Below, piece by piece: positions 28,307 through 37,591 of a DNA stretch of 41,900 bases. The stretch spans positions 1 to 41,900 of the forward strand of contig JAUSOZ010000031.1 in assembly GCA_030655955.1 (NCBI GenBank). Reading direction: 5' to 3'. Below the pieces are notes generated by a model. It was not told the DNA's origin, searched no databases, and saw nothing but the letters and a program-made list of their open reading frames with translations. The position numbers were made by a program, and so were the translations under genes. Position 1 is the first letter of the stretch. Each line of letters opens with the position of its first letter. Origin of the DNA: Deltaproteobacteria bacterium (GTDB taxonomy: Bacteria; Desulfobacterota; Desulfobaccia; Desulfobaccales; 0-14-0-80-60-11).

Positions 28307-28508
28307 AGCGAGATACATTTCATTGCCGGAGTGTGGCATAGCCGGTTAAGAAACTTATTGCAATTTATGGAAAATTCGGGCATTAATGAGTAAACTGCCG
28401 AAATAACACGGATTCCCAACCGCTTTCTGGGTTTGGGAAAGAGATTTACAGTGGGCCTGGTACGAACAAGCTCCTGGCCCCCTTTTACAAGCATAATTCT
28501 TTATTACC

Positions 28509-30758
28509 ATGGCGAAAACCGAGACCCCGAAAAAAAAGCCCGCCACCCGGAAGCCCAAGGCCGCCCCGGCGCCTAAGCCCGAGCCCGCGCCCGAGGGTAC
28601 CTGGCAAGGGCGGTTGGGCCAGGAGATGGCGGCCCTGCTGTTATTGGGGCTGGCCGGGTTTTTCCTGCTGGCCCTCTGGACCTACACCCGCGTTGATTTT
28701 CCGGGGCTCAAGGCCCTGTGGGACGCCGCGGCGGTCCACAACAGTGCGGGCAAGGCCGGAGTCCTGGTAGCGTATTGCCTCCTCGGGCTGCTGGGTCTGG
28801 CCGCTTATTGGGCGCCCCTGATGCTCCTGGTTCTGGCTTGGCAGTCCCACCATGAAGGACTGGATGACCTGGGCTGGCTCCAAACCCTCTCGGGCCTGGG
28901 GGTCTTGCTGGCCTCAGCGGGGTTGTTGTCTCTGGGGTGGGGTGACAGTCCACATTACAGCGGCGGCTCCCTCGGGGGTTTCCTGGCGGCCGTCTTGCTT
29001 CCGAGCCTCAATACGGTCGGGGCCGCTCTGGCCCTGGCTCTGCTCCTGCTGGTCAGTATCATGGGGGCCACCCGCCTGTCTTACGTGGGACTCATGGCCC
29101 TCCTGGGCCAGGCGCTGAGGTCCGCCTGGGGCCGGGGGCGGGAGCCCGAAGAAGAGTTGCCGGAGGCGCCCCCCTACCACCCCCGGCGGCCAACCATCGG
29201 GCGCCAGACCGTCACCCCGACCGGGGGGGAGGCGGAAGTCCCGGTGCTGACGCCCTCGGTGGCGACGGCAGCCACCCCGGCGCCGGAGGCCCCCGGCTCC
29301 AAATCCCGGAAAGCCGCGCCCACCCCCGGGGTCTATACCCTGCCGGGCCTGGACCTGTTGGACCCGTTGCCGCCCTGGAACCACCAGGTGCAGGAAAACG
29401 CCATGCTGGCCCAGGCCGAGAAACTGGTGAACACCCTGCGTCATTTCGGGGTGGAGGGCCGGGTCACCGCCATTATGACCGGACCGGTGGTTAGCCGCTT
29501 CGAATACGAGCCGGCCCTGGGAGTGAAGATCAGCAAGATCACCGGGTTGGCCGACGACCTGGCCCTGGCCCTGAAGGCCCTGTCCATCCGCATCGTGGCC
29601 CCGGTGCCGGGTAAGGGGGTGCTGGGCATCGAGGTGCCCAACCCCAAGCGCCAGGTGGTGGGCCTCCGGGAGATTTTGGCCGACGCGGCCTACCAGAAGT
29701 CCGCCTCCCGCCTGACGCTGGCCCTGGGCAAAGACATCATGGGCCTCTCGGTGGTTACCGACCTGGCCAAGATGCCCCACCTGCTCATCGCCGGGGCCAC
29801 CGGCAGCGGCAAGAGCGTGGGCCTCAACGCCATGATCCTGAGCATCCTCTTCAAGGCCACCCCGGAGGAGGTGCGCTTCCTGATGGTGGACCCCAAGCGC
29901 ATCGAACTGTCGATGTACGAAGACATTCCCCACCTGCTGCACCCGGTGGTGTTCAACCCCAAGGAGGCCACCATGGCGCTGCACTGGGCCGTGGGGGAGA
30001 TGGAACGCCGCTATGCCTTCCTGAGCGATATGAGCGTGCGCAACATCGAAGGCTACAACCAAAAGGCCGGGGCCAAGAAGGCGGACCCCCGGATCGACGA
30101 GGGCATCCTGCCGCGCTCCCTGCCCTACCTGGTCATCGTTATTGACGAGTTGGCCGACCTGATGCTGGTGGCCTCCCGGGACACGGAAGAGTACCTGATC
30201 CGCCTGGCCCAGAAGGCCCGGGCCTCGGGCATCCACCTGATCGTTGCCACCCAGCGGCCCTCGGTGGACGTCATCACCGGCCTCATCAAGGCCAATTTTC
30301 CCACCCGGATCTCCTACCAGGTTTCGTCCCGGATGGACTCCCGGGTTATCCTGGACGCCATGGGGGCCGAGCGCCTCCTGGGCATGGGGGACCTCCTGTT
30401 CATGCCGCCCGGCACCTCCCGCTTGAGGCGCATCCACGGGCCTTTTGTCACGGAAGAGGAGGTCACCCGGGTCACGGAGTTCCTGAAGGCCCAGGCGGCG
30501 CCGGCGTATGAGCCCGGGATTACCGAGATGCGGGAGGCCGAAGAGGAGATCGCCGAAAACGGCGACCGGGACGAGAAGTATGCCGACGCGGTGGAACTGG
30601 TGGCCGAGACCCGGAACGCCTCCATTTCCATGCTGCAGCGCCGGCTCCGGGTGGGCTACAACCGGGCGGCCCGCATCATCGAGACCATGGAAAAAGAGGG
30701 CCTCATCGGCCCCTCCGACGGTGTCAAAGCCCGGGAGGTCTACGTCCCGAGGCGGTGA
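28509..30758 (+). CDS. ftsK: DNA translocase FtsK/SpoIIIE
   Basis: N-terminal TM domain; LLIAGATGSGKSVGLNAMI; LVIVIDELADLMLVA; C-terminal winged-helix RRLRVGYNRAARIIETMEKEGLIG. Confidence 0.95.
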   Translation: MAKTETPKKKPATRKPKAAPAPKPEPAPEGTWQGRLGQEMAALLLLGLAGFFLLALWTYTRVDFPGLKALWDAAAVHNSAGKAGVLVAYCLLGLLGLAAYWAPLMLLVLAWQSHHEGLDDLGWLQTLSGLGVLLASAGLLSLGWGDSPHYSGGSLGGFLAAVLLPSLNTVGAALALALLLLVSIMGATRLSYVGLMALLGQALRSAWGRGREPEEELPEAPPYHPRRPTIGRQTVTPTGGEAEVPVLTPSVATAATPAPEAPGSKSRKAAPTPGVYTLPGLDLLDPLPPWNHQVQENAMLAQAEKLVNTLRHFGVEGRVTAIMTGPVVSRFEYEPALGVKISKITGLADDLALALKALSIRIVAPVPGKGVLGIEVPNPKRQVVGLREILADAAYQKSASRLTLALGKDIMGLSVVTDLAKMPHLLIAGATGSGKSVGLNAMILSILFKATPEEVRFLMVDPKRIELSMYEDIPHLLHPVVFNPKEATMALHWAVGEMERRYAFLSDMSVRNIEGYNQKAGAKKADPRIDEGILPRSLPYLVIVIDELADLMLVASRDTEEYLIRLAQKARASGIHLIVATQRPSVDVITGLIKANFPTRISYQVSSRMDSRVILDAMGAERLLGMGDLLFMPPGTSRLRRIHGPFVTEEEVTRVTEFLKAQAAPAYEPGITEMREAEEEIAENGDRDEKYADAVELVAETRNASISMLQRRLRVGYNRAARIIETMEKEGLIGPSDGVKAREVYVPRR

Positions 30759-30867
30759 TTTTCGTCAGGCCCTGACTTGATCACCGGTTATAAGCAACCT
30801 GCCCTGACCCAGCTTGAACATGCATAAACCACAAGTGTTTCACCCTGGAGGCTGAAAATCTCCCTAC

Positions 30868-30893
30868 CCCCCCTTTTTCAAAGGGGGGTTTTT
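30868..30893 (+). terminator. Probable intrinsic terminator downstream of ftsK, followed by a second C/G-run hairpin
   Basis: CCCCCCTTT-TTC-AAAGGGGGG then TTTTT. Confidence 0.6.
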
Positions 30894-31003
30894 AAGTCCC
30901 CCTTTATTAAAGGGGGATTTAGGGGGATTTGAAGTTTTCACGGTAAAAGCCCCAGACTTTTTGGTCTTCACACTTCCGCCGATTTAATCCCCAGGATCTG
31001 CTA

Positions 31004-31035
31004 TTGTAAACCGATATTTTATTTATGGTTGACAA
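31004..31035. promoter_or_regulatory. BirA operator upstream of bioB
   Basis: TTGTAAACC-N14-GGTTGACAA, matching the known proteobacterial BirA box, 29 nt before the bioB ATG. Confidence 0.85.
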
Positions 31036-31064
31036 TCGGTTCGCCCTGGGCGATATTTTTCAAG

Positions 31065-32051
31065 ATGAATTATTCGGATTGGCAAGAGCTGTTTAGCCTG
31101 TCGGCGGCGGCGCTGTGGTCCCGGCTGGGTGAGGCCAGTGCCCTTAGAGAGCGGCATTTCGGGCCGCGGGTCAGTTTCTGCGTCATCATCAACGCCAAGT
31201 CCGGCCTCTGTTCCGAGGACTGCGCCTTTTGCTCCCAGTCGGCGAAGGCGGCCAGCCAGGCGCCCCACTATCCCCTGCTGCCCCAGGCCGAGTTGGTGGC
31301 CGCGGCCCGGCAGGCGGCGGCGGCGGGGGCCTCGCGTTTCTCCCTGGTGACCGCGGGCCGGGGGGTCAGCTCGCCAAAAGATCAGAGCGCCATTCTGGCG
31401 GCGGTGGCCGCCATCAAAGAGGCCGTGCCTATCCGTATCTGCGCCTCCTTGGGGATTGTGGACCGGGGTTTCCTTATGGAGTTGAAGGCCGCGGGGCTGT
31501 ACCGGTTTCACCACAACCTGGAGACCGCGGCGTCCTTTTTCCCCCGGATTTGCACCACCCACAGCTTTGCCGAGCGGGTGGCCACCATCGAGGCGGCGCA
31601 GGAAGCCGGGTTGTCGGTGTGCGCCGGGGGGATCTTCGGGTTGGGGGAGACCCTGGCCCAGCGCTGGGAGATGGCCCAGGCGCTCAAAACTCTGGCCGTG
31701 GACGCCATTCCCCTCAACTTTCTCCACCCCCTGGCCGGCACCCTCCTTTCGCACCGCCCGTTGCTGGACCCCCTCACGGCCCTGAAGATCGTCTGCGCCT
31801 TTCGCCTGACGTTCCCGGAGCGCTCGGTCATCATCTGCGGCGGCCGCCAGGTCACCCTGCGCTCCCTGGCCCCCCTGCTGTTTGCCGCCGGGGCTGACTC
31901 CCTGATGACCGGGGATTATCTCACCACCCGGGGCCGCCTGCCCGATGACGACCGGCAGATGCTGGCGGATTTGGGCCTGGAATTGGTGCAGGAGGGCTCG
32001 GCGCCTGCAGCCGGCCAGGGCGCCCTGGCCCAAACAGGGGAAGATGCGTGA
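31065..32051 (+). CDS. bioB: Biotin synthase (start moved downstream of the BirA box from ORF-track TTG at 31029)
   Basis: INAKSGLCSEDCAFCSQSAKA; GDYLTTRG; operon with bioD, bioF, bioC. Confidence 0.95.
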   Translation: MNYSDWQELFSLSAAALWSRLGEASALRERHFGPRVSFCVIINAKSGLCSEDCAFCSQSAKAASQAPHYPLLPQAELVAAARQAAAAGASRFSLVTAGRGVSSPKDQSAILAAVAAIKEAVPIRICASLGIVDRGFLMELKAAGLYRFHHNLETAASFFPRICTTHSFAERVATIEAAQEAGLSVCAGGIFGLGETLAQRWEMAQALKTLAVDAIPLNFLHPLAGTLLSHRPLLDPLTALKIVCAFRLTFPERSVIICGGRQVTLRSLAPLLFAAGADSLMTGDYLTTRGRLPDDDRQMLADLGLELVQEGSAPAAGQGALAQTGEDA

Positions 32052-32785
32052 ACCGGTCACTGCCACTGCTGCCCGCCATTCGAGGAATTTTTATCACCGG
32101 CACTGATACCGACGTGGGCAAGACCTGGGTGGCCGCGGGGTTGACCGCGGCGCTGCGGCAGCGGGGGGTGAAGGCGGTTTATTTCAAACCGGTCCAGAGC
32201 GGTTGCCCCGAGGCAGAGGGGCGCCTTGTCCCTACGGATGCCAAGTTTGCCCGGACCCTGGCCGGTTTGACCGAGCCCCTGGAAGTCCTCAGCCCCATCG
32301 CCCTGCGGCTGCCCCTGGCCCCCGGGGTGGCTGCGGCCCAGGCCGGGGTGGTGGTGGACCTGGAGTTGATTGCCGCCAGTCTCCGGGAACTGGCGGGGCG
32401 CTATGATTTTTTTGTGGTGGAAGGCGCCGGGGGGCTGTATGTCCCCCTCGTGGGCATGGACTTTCTGGTCCTGGACCTGATCCGCTGGCTGGGCTTACCC
32501 CTGGCGGTGGTGGCCCACTCCGGCCTGGGGACCATCAACCACACGGTTCTCACCGTCAAGGCGGCGCTGGCGGCCGACATCGAGGTGGCCGGGGTTATCC
32601 TCAACCGCTACCCCGAAAACCCGGGACTGGCGGCGGCCACCAATCCCGGGGTGATCGAGGCGCTCACCGGGGTGCCTATCCTGGGGCGACTGCCGGAAGT
32701 GCCTGACCTTACTTCCCCGGCGGGCCGGGAGGTTTTTCTGGCCGCGATTAAGCCTATTGCCGAGCAGCTCATGGGGTCATTTTGA
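32048..32785 (+). CDS. bioD: Dethiobiotin synthetase
   Basis: GIFITGTDTDVGKTWVAAGLTAALRQRGVKAVYFKPVQSG; VEGAGGLYVPL. Confidence 0.95.
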   Translation: MNRSLPLLPAIRGIFITGTDTDVGKTWVAAGLTAALRQRGVKAVYFKPVQSGCPEAEGRLVPTDAKFARTLAGLTEPLEVLSPIALRLPLAPGVAAAQAGVVVDLELIAASLRELAGRYDFFVVEGAGGLYVPLVGMDFLVLDLIRWLGLPLAVVAHSGLGTINHTVLTVKAALAADIEVAGVILNRYPENPGLAAATNPGVIEALTGVPILGRLPEVPDLTSPAGREVFLAAIKPIAEQLMGSF

Positions 32786-32898
32786 TGAGGTACAGGTGTC
32801 GCATTCTCCATGGCAGGCTCATGGTGCGTGAGACGCACCCTACTTTTTGTGACTTCGCTCGGATAATAATTCGCATTCAAAAGGGAACTATCTACATG

Positions 32899-32957
32899 TA
32901 GGGGTGCACCTGTGTGTGCGCCCTGGTTGAGGGCGGACACGCAGGTCCGCCCCTACG
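32899..32957. repeat. Intergenic palindromic repeat of the 5037-5096 family
   Basis: GTAGGGGTGCACCTGTGTGTGCGCCC ... GGGCGGACACGCAGGTCCGCCCCTAC. Confidence 0.85.
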
Positions 32958-32974
32958 TAACCTGTCGTATCAAT

Positions 32975-34147
32975 ATGGACGAGTTAACCAAAGAACTGGA
33001 CGCCTTGGATACCCGGTCGCTGCGGCGGCGCCTGCGGGTGGTGGACGAGGTGCTGCCCGGCGGCAAGGTCAGAGTGGCCGGGCAGGTTCGTCTCAATTTA
33101 TCCTCCAACGATTACCTGGGTCTGTCCCTGGACCCCCGGATTATCGCCGCGGCTTGCGCCGCGGCGTCCCGGTGGGGCGCCGGGGCCGGGGCCTCCCGCC
33201 TGGTGGTGGGGCACCTGGCCCTGCACGAGGCGGTGGAAGCCAGGCTGGCCGATTTTAAGGGCACCGAGGCCGCAGTGATTTTCCCCACCGGCTACATGGC
33301 TAACGTGGGGACCATCTCTGCCCTCATGGGACCCGGGGATGTGATTTTCAGCGACCGCCTCAACCACGCCAGCATCTATGACGGCATCAAGCTGTCCGGG
33401 GCGGCGCTCAAGCGCTTTCCCCACCGGGATCTGAACCGCCTGGAGCAACTGCTGCGTGAGGCCGGGGCCGCGCGGCGGCGCTTGATCGTCACCGACTCGG
33501 TGTTCTCGGTGGACGGCGACCTGGCGCCGCTCACGGAAATGGCGGCCTTAAAGGCGCGGTACGGGGCCTGGCTGATGGTAGATGAGGCCCACGCCACCGG
33601 CGTGTTGGGGGCCAAAGGCGGCGGACTGGCCGAAGCCTTGGGCCTGACCCGGGAGGTGGACATTCATCTGGGCACGTTTTCCAAGGCCTTGGGTTCCCAA
33701 GGGGGCTTCGTGGCCGGGGACCGGCGCCTGGTGGACTACCTCCACAACCGGGCCCGGTCCTTCATCTACTCCACCGCCCTGGCCCCACCGGTGCTGGGGG
33801 CCATCGACCAGGCGTTGCAGATTGTGGTGCAGGAGCCGGAGCGGCGGCTTTTTCTGCAGCGGCAATCCGAGAATTTTCGTCAGGACCTCCTGGCGGCCGG
33901 GCTGGATATCCTGGGGAGCGAAACCCAGATTATCCCGGTGCTGGTGGGAGAAAACGACCGCACCCTGAAGTTCGCCGCCCGTCTCATGGACCAGGGGCTC
34001 ATGGCGGTGGCCTTGCGCCCGCCGACGGTGCCGCCGGGCCGCGCCCGGGTGCGGTTTTCCCTGTGCGCGGCCCATGCCGAAGATGATTTAACCCGCGCCC
34101 GGGAGGTCATCGTAGCCACGGCCCGGGCCATGGGCCTGGGGTCATGA
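32975..34147 (+). CDS. bioF: 8-amino-7-oxononanoate synthase; likely start at 32975
   Basis: LNLSSNDYLGLSLDPRI, DRLNHASIYDGIKLSGA, VDEAHATGVLGAKGGGLAE, GTFSKALGSQGGFV. Confidence 0.94.
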   Translation: MDELTKELDALDTRSLRRRLRVVDEVLPGGKVRVAGQVRLNLSSNDYLGLSLDPRIIAAACAAASRWGAGAGASRLVVGHLALHEAVEARLADFKGTEAAVIFPTGYMANVGTISALMGPGDVIFSDRLNHASIYDGIKLSGAALKRFPHRDLNRLEQLLREAGAARRRLIVTDSVFSVDGDLAPLTEMAALKARYGAWLMVDEAHATGVLGAKGGGLAEALGLTREVDIHLGTFSKALGSQGGFVAGDRRLVDYLHNRARSFIYSTALAPPVLGAIDQALQIVVQEPERRLFLQRQSENFRQDLLAAGLDILGSETQIIPVLVGENDRTLKFAARLMDQGLMAVALRPPTVPPGRARVRFSLCAAHAEDDLTRAREVIVATARAMGLGS

Positions 34148-34857
34148 CCACCCTGGTTTTGTTCCACGGCTGGGGCGCCTCCGGCCGGGTTTGGGAACGA
34201 CAGGCCGCGGCCTTCGGCGACCGGATGCCGGTCTTGACGCCCACGGTGCCGGTCTGGGAGGTGGACTGGTTGGCTGAGTATTTACGGGGATTGGACCTGC
34301 AAGAATGCCTGCTGGTGGGGTGGTCCCTGGGAGGCATGCTCCTCCTGGAGGCCCTCAGCCAGCTGACGGACCCGCCGCCTAACGGGCTGGTCCTGGTGGG
34401 GGTGGCCCCGGTCTTTACTCAACGTCCCGATTACCCCTGGGGACAACCCCCGGCCGTGGTCCGGGCCATGCGCCGGGCTCTTATGAAAAATATGAAAAAT
34501 CCGCCGCAGGTGCTGGCTGAGTTTGCCGAACAGTGCCTGGCCCCGGGGGAGGCGGCATTTGCTTCCCAGGCCCGGGAGGCGTTTGCGGTTCCGGCAGGCG
34601 CCGGGACCCTGGCGGCAGGCCTCGATTATTTGTTGCGGCGTGACCTGAGGCCCCTGCTTGCCAGCCTGCCCGCCGGGGCAGTGGTCATCCAGGGGCAGGC
34701 GGACCGGATCGTGGACCCGGCCCAGGGACGGTTCCTGCAGGAACAGCTTCCCGGGGCCCGGCTCCATCTTCTGCCGGCAGCCGGGCATCTCCCCTTTCTG
34801 ACCCAGGCGGCGGCTTTTAACGGGATATTAGAGCAATGCTTGAGCACGGCGAGCTAA
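34144..34857 (+). CDS. bioH: BioH-like alpha/beta hydrolase (pimeloyl-ACP methyl ester esterase candidate)
   Basis: TLVLFHGWGASGRVWE, LLVGWSLGGMLLLEAL, AAGHLPFLTQ; overlaps bioF and bioC. Confidence 0.8.
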   Translation: MTTLVLFHGWGASGRVWERQAAAFGDRMPVLTPTVPVWEVDWLAEYLRGLDLQECLLVGWSLGGMLLLEALSQLTDPPPNGLVLVGVAPVFTQRPDYPWGQPPAVVRAMRRALMKNMKNPPQVLAEFAEQCLAPGEAAFASQAREAFAVPAGAGTLAAGLDYLLRRDLRPLLASLPAGAVVIQGQADRIVDPAQGRFLQEQLPGARLHLLPAAGHLPFLTQAAAFNGILEQCLSTAS

Positions 34858-35696
34858 AGATGCAGTTCGAGTTGGGACCTCTATCCTTCCTGGAGGATGA
34901 TCGGGAAGTCAAACAGGGCATCAGACGCAATTTTGCCCGGCGAGCCCGGTCCTATGACCGGCATGCCGAGATGCAGCGCCGCATGGCCCACGGACTGGTG
35001 GCGGCGGTGGGAGACGTGCTGGCCCGGGCCGGGCGTATCCTCGAGATCGGCTGCGGCACCGGTTATCTCACCGGCCTCCTCCGGCAGGCCAACCGGGAGG
35101 CCCGGCTGGTGGCTCTCGACCTGGACGCCGCCCTGGTGGATGCGGCCCGGCGGCGCCTGGGACCGGAGGCGGGGGTGGCGTGGCTGGTGGCGGACGGGGA
35201 GACCCCGCTCCGGGGCGAGTATGACCTGATTATCGCCAACGCCACCTTCCAGTGGTTCACCCGCCCCGAAGAGACCCTGGCGGCCTTATACCGGAATTTG
35301 GCTCCCGGAGGCGTCCTGGCCTTCTCCACCCTGGGACCCCAAACCTTTCAGGAACTGGCCGAGTCCTTGAACCGGGCCGCCCGAAACCTGAACCTCCCGG
35401 CGCTCCCCCCGATTCCGGCCCAAGGATTTGGCGATCGGGAGAGCTGGTCCGAGCGCTTATATCGGGCCGGATTCCCTCAGGTCCGGCTGGCCCGGGAAAT
35501 GGCCACCGCCACCTTCCCCTCGGTTAAGGAGTTTCTCCAGGCCCTCCAGGCCACGGGAGCCACCAACCCCCGGCCCGGCCAATTTTCTCCCCGCCTGCTG
35601 CACGCCCTCATCGCGGCGTATCAGACCAACTACGGCAGCGACGGCGCCATCCCGGTAAGCTACGAAATGATCTGGGCGGTGGCCGAAAAATATTGA
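34836..35696 (+). CDS. bioC: Malonyl-ACP O-methyltransferase
   Basis: IRRNFARRARSYDRHAEMQRRMA; ILEIGCGTGYLTGLL; ANATFQWF; LAFSTLGPQTFQEL. Confidence 0.92.
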   Translation: MLEHGELKMQFELGPLSFLEDDREVKQGIRRNFARRARSYDRHAEMQRRMAHGLVAAVGDVLARAGRILEIGCGTGYLTGLLRQANREARLVALDLDAALVDAARRRLGPEAGVAWLVADGETPLRGEYDLIIANATFQWFTRPEETLAALYRNLAPGGVLAFSTLGPQTFQELAESLNRAARNLNLPALPPIPAQGFGDRESWSERLYRAGFPQVRLAREMATATFPSVKEFLQALQATGATNPRPGQFSPRLLHALIAAYQTNYGSDGAIPVSYEMIWAVAEKY

Positions 35697-35709
35697 AGGC
35701 AGTTTTTGA

Positions 35710-35757
35710 GGGGAGGCCGGGGGAAGCCCTTACGAAAACTTCCCCCGGACCTCCCCT
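35710..35757. repeat. Inverted repeat between convergent bioC and HPF-CSD genes
   Basis: GGGGAGGCCGGGGGAAG ... CTTCCCCCGGACCTCCCC. Confidence 0.85.
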
Positions 35758-35883
35758 CCCATCCCCCTGTATGGGGGTGGGGGAGAGGCCAAGAGCCTTG
35801 GGTTCATGGCCCATCATGTGTAAATAGGTTGTAAGCGCATTCGGTCAGGAGCGGGCGCTCCTGACCTCCTCCCTCAAAAATTC

Positions 35884-36414
35884 TTACAGCGGCTGGACCC
35901 AGATGGCCTGGGGGCCCTGGTCCCCGGCCTCCTGGGTGAATTTCACTGGCGTGCCCGGCGTCAGGTGGCTGAACTTGCCTTTCTTTACCGCGTGGGCGTG
36001 GAAGTAGACCTCCAGGCCCTCGTCGCTTTCGATAAAGCCGTAGTCGTCATCCAGGAAAAGACGCACCACCCTCCCCCGTTGGGCAACTTCTTCGTGGGTT
36101 TTGATTTGCTGTTGGACAACCTGTGAGTGCTCGGCCAAGCGGCGGTCCAGGACGTCAAAAGCCTCCGAGGTCAGAGGAATGACCATTTCGCCCTGCCGCA
36201 TTATGGTGATGGTGTCTCCGGGGATGGAGACCACCAGGTGGACCTCGAAGGCCCCGAGCCGGTGGTGGGCCGTGCCGATGATTTCCACCCGGGCGTGGAG
36301 GATGGGGTCGTGATAGTGTTTCTGCAGGCGGGCCAGTTCTTCCTCAATCTTTTCCCGCCACTCGGGCAGGATTTCCAGATTACGGCCTTCAATATGAACA
36401 TCCTGGGGCAGCAT
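35884..36414 (-). CDS. HPF/RaiA-like ribosome-associated domain fused to a cold-shock domain
   Basis: N-part MLPQDVHIEGRNLEILPEWREKIEEELARLQKHYHDPILHARVEI; C-part GRVVRLFLDDDYGFIESDEGLEVYFHAHAVKKGKFSHLTPGTPVKFTQEAGDQGPQA. Confidence 0.85.
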   Translation of the reverse strand: MLPQDVHIEGRNLEILPEWREKIEEELARLQKHYHDPILHARVEIIGTAHHRLGAFEVHLVVSIPGDTITIMRQGEMVIPLTSEAFDVLDRRLAEHSQVVQQQIKTHEEVAQRGRVVRLFLDDDYGFIESDEGLEVYFHAHAVKKGKFSHLTPGTPVKFTQEAGDQGPQAIWVQPL

Positions 36415-36545
36415 CGAGCACCTCCTGTGGAATACGCAACTCATTAATTATTAAGAGTTGAAACCGTGCTTGTCAATCGGCGTCCGCTTATCAGGACGGG
36501 TGGCGGGGTCAGGGTGTCGAGGGGGAGAAGGGGAGATGTCTGGGG

Positions 36546-37421
36546 TTACTGCGTGCCGATGAAGAACGGGCGGAAGGTGGACTCGTCCTGGCACAGGGCC
36601 CGGCGCAGGGCCTCGAGCATGGCGTCCCGGTCCTCGGGCAGCCGGCCATTGATGTCGAGATAGTTGGTGTAGTGGTCGCTGGTAACCTGCGTGGGCGTCG
36701 TGATCTGCGACAGAAGAGTCATGGTTTCTGTGAGCGCCTGATGCGGGCTAAGCATCTGAAACCGCCCAGCCTGGACGTCGGCCAGCAAGGGGGTGTTGAC
36801 CTTGGGGACGAAGGTCCTGAGGCGCACCACCGCCGGATGCATATCGCTAATGACCCGGGCGGTTTCCCGGGCGTGGGTCTCGGAACGGTCCTGGCCGCCG
36901 ATTCCCACCATGACGTAGGCGTTGATCTTCAGGTCCGCGGCCCGGGCCATGTGGCCCGCCCGGATGTGGTCCTGGGCGGTAGCGCCTTTTTTGATTCGGG
37001 TCAGGATGACGTCGTCGCCGGATTCCACCCCGACGTGAATCCGCCCCAACCCGGCCTGGGCCAGGGTCTGAAGCTGATCCGGACCTTTGCGGTGGATGTA
37101 CTGGGACGAACCGTAGACCGTGATCCGCTCCAACCGGGGAAAGAAGGTGTAGCTGTAACGGCAGATTGCTGCCAGGGCCGCGGTCGGCATGGCGATGGTG
37201 TTGCCGGCGGGGAAAAACAGGGTGCGCACCCGGGCGCCATAAGTTGCCGCGGCATCAATCAGGTCGGCCTTGATCTCAGAGACCGGCCTCACCTTGAACT
37301 TCACGCCGTCTTTATAAACCATGCAAAAGGTGCAGAGGTTGTGGGGGCAACCCACGGTGGCCTGGACGAGCAGGCTGTCGGCTTCACTGGGGGGCCGGTA
37401 AATGGGGCCGTCGTAGCGCAT
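36546..37421 (-). CDS. Radical SAM protein (Elp3/HemN-like); likely start at 37421
   Basis: VGCPHNLCTFCMVYKDGVKFKVRPVSEIKADL; GRIHVGVESGDD. Confidence 0.85.
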   Translation of the reverse strand: MRYDGPIYRPPSEADSLLVQATVGCPHNLCTFCMVYKDGVKFKVRPVSEIKADLIDAAATYGARVRTLFFPAGNTIAMPTAALAAICRYSYTFFPRLERITVYGSSQYIHRKGPDQLQTLAQAGLGRIHVGVESGDDVILTRIKKGATAQDHIRAGHMARAADLKINAYVMVGIGGQDRSETHARETARVISDMHPAVVRLRTFVPKVNTPLLADVQAGRFQMLSPHQALTETMTLLSQITTPTQVTSDHYTNYLDINGRLPEDRDAMLEALRRALCQDESTFRPFFIGTQ

Positions 37422-37438
37422 GGAGAGGTGCCGGGGGC

Positions 37439-37466
37439 GTAGGGGCGGTTCGCGAACCGCCCCTAC
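37439..37466. repeat. 28-bp perfect palindrome GTAGGGGCGGTTCGCGAACCGCCCCTAC
   Basis: Identical to 15739-15766. Confidence 0.95.
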
Positions 37467-37591
37467 GGTCGAAGTCATAGTTATGTATATTATAACACAT
37501 CCTGGGAGAGACCACCGCAGTGACCGGCAACGACGCCGATTCCCGCAGGCCGGCCCGGCCCTGATTATGTACTGGGCAGGGCTGGGGATTA

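Noticed and set aside
28303-28508. Possible small RNA or short ORFs between dCMP deaminase and ftsK
   Set aside because: Only weak short minus-strand ORFs and no clear promoter/terminator pair
28914-30437. 507-aa minus-strand ORF antisense to ftsK
   Set aside because: GC-shadow ORF; no recognisable domain and a bona fide FtsK on the other strand
30894-30930. Second C/G-run hairpin (tcccccttt attaaagggggatttaggggg) as a distinct functional element
   Set aside because: Looks like the common low-information CCCCCTTT/AAAGGGGG intergenic repeat; treated as part of the ftsK terminator region
31029-31064. TTG start for bioB at 31029
   Set aside because: Falls inside the BirA operator; ATG 31065 fits BioB N-termini better
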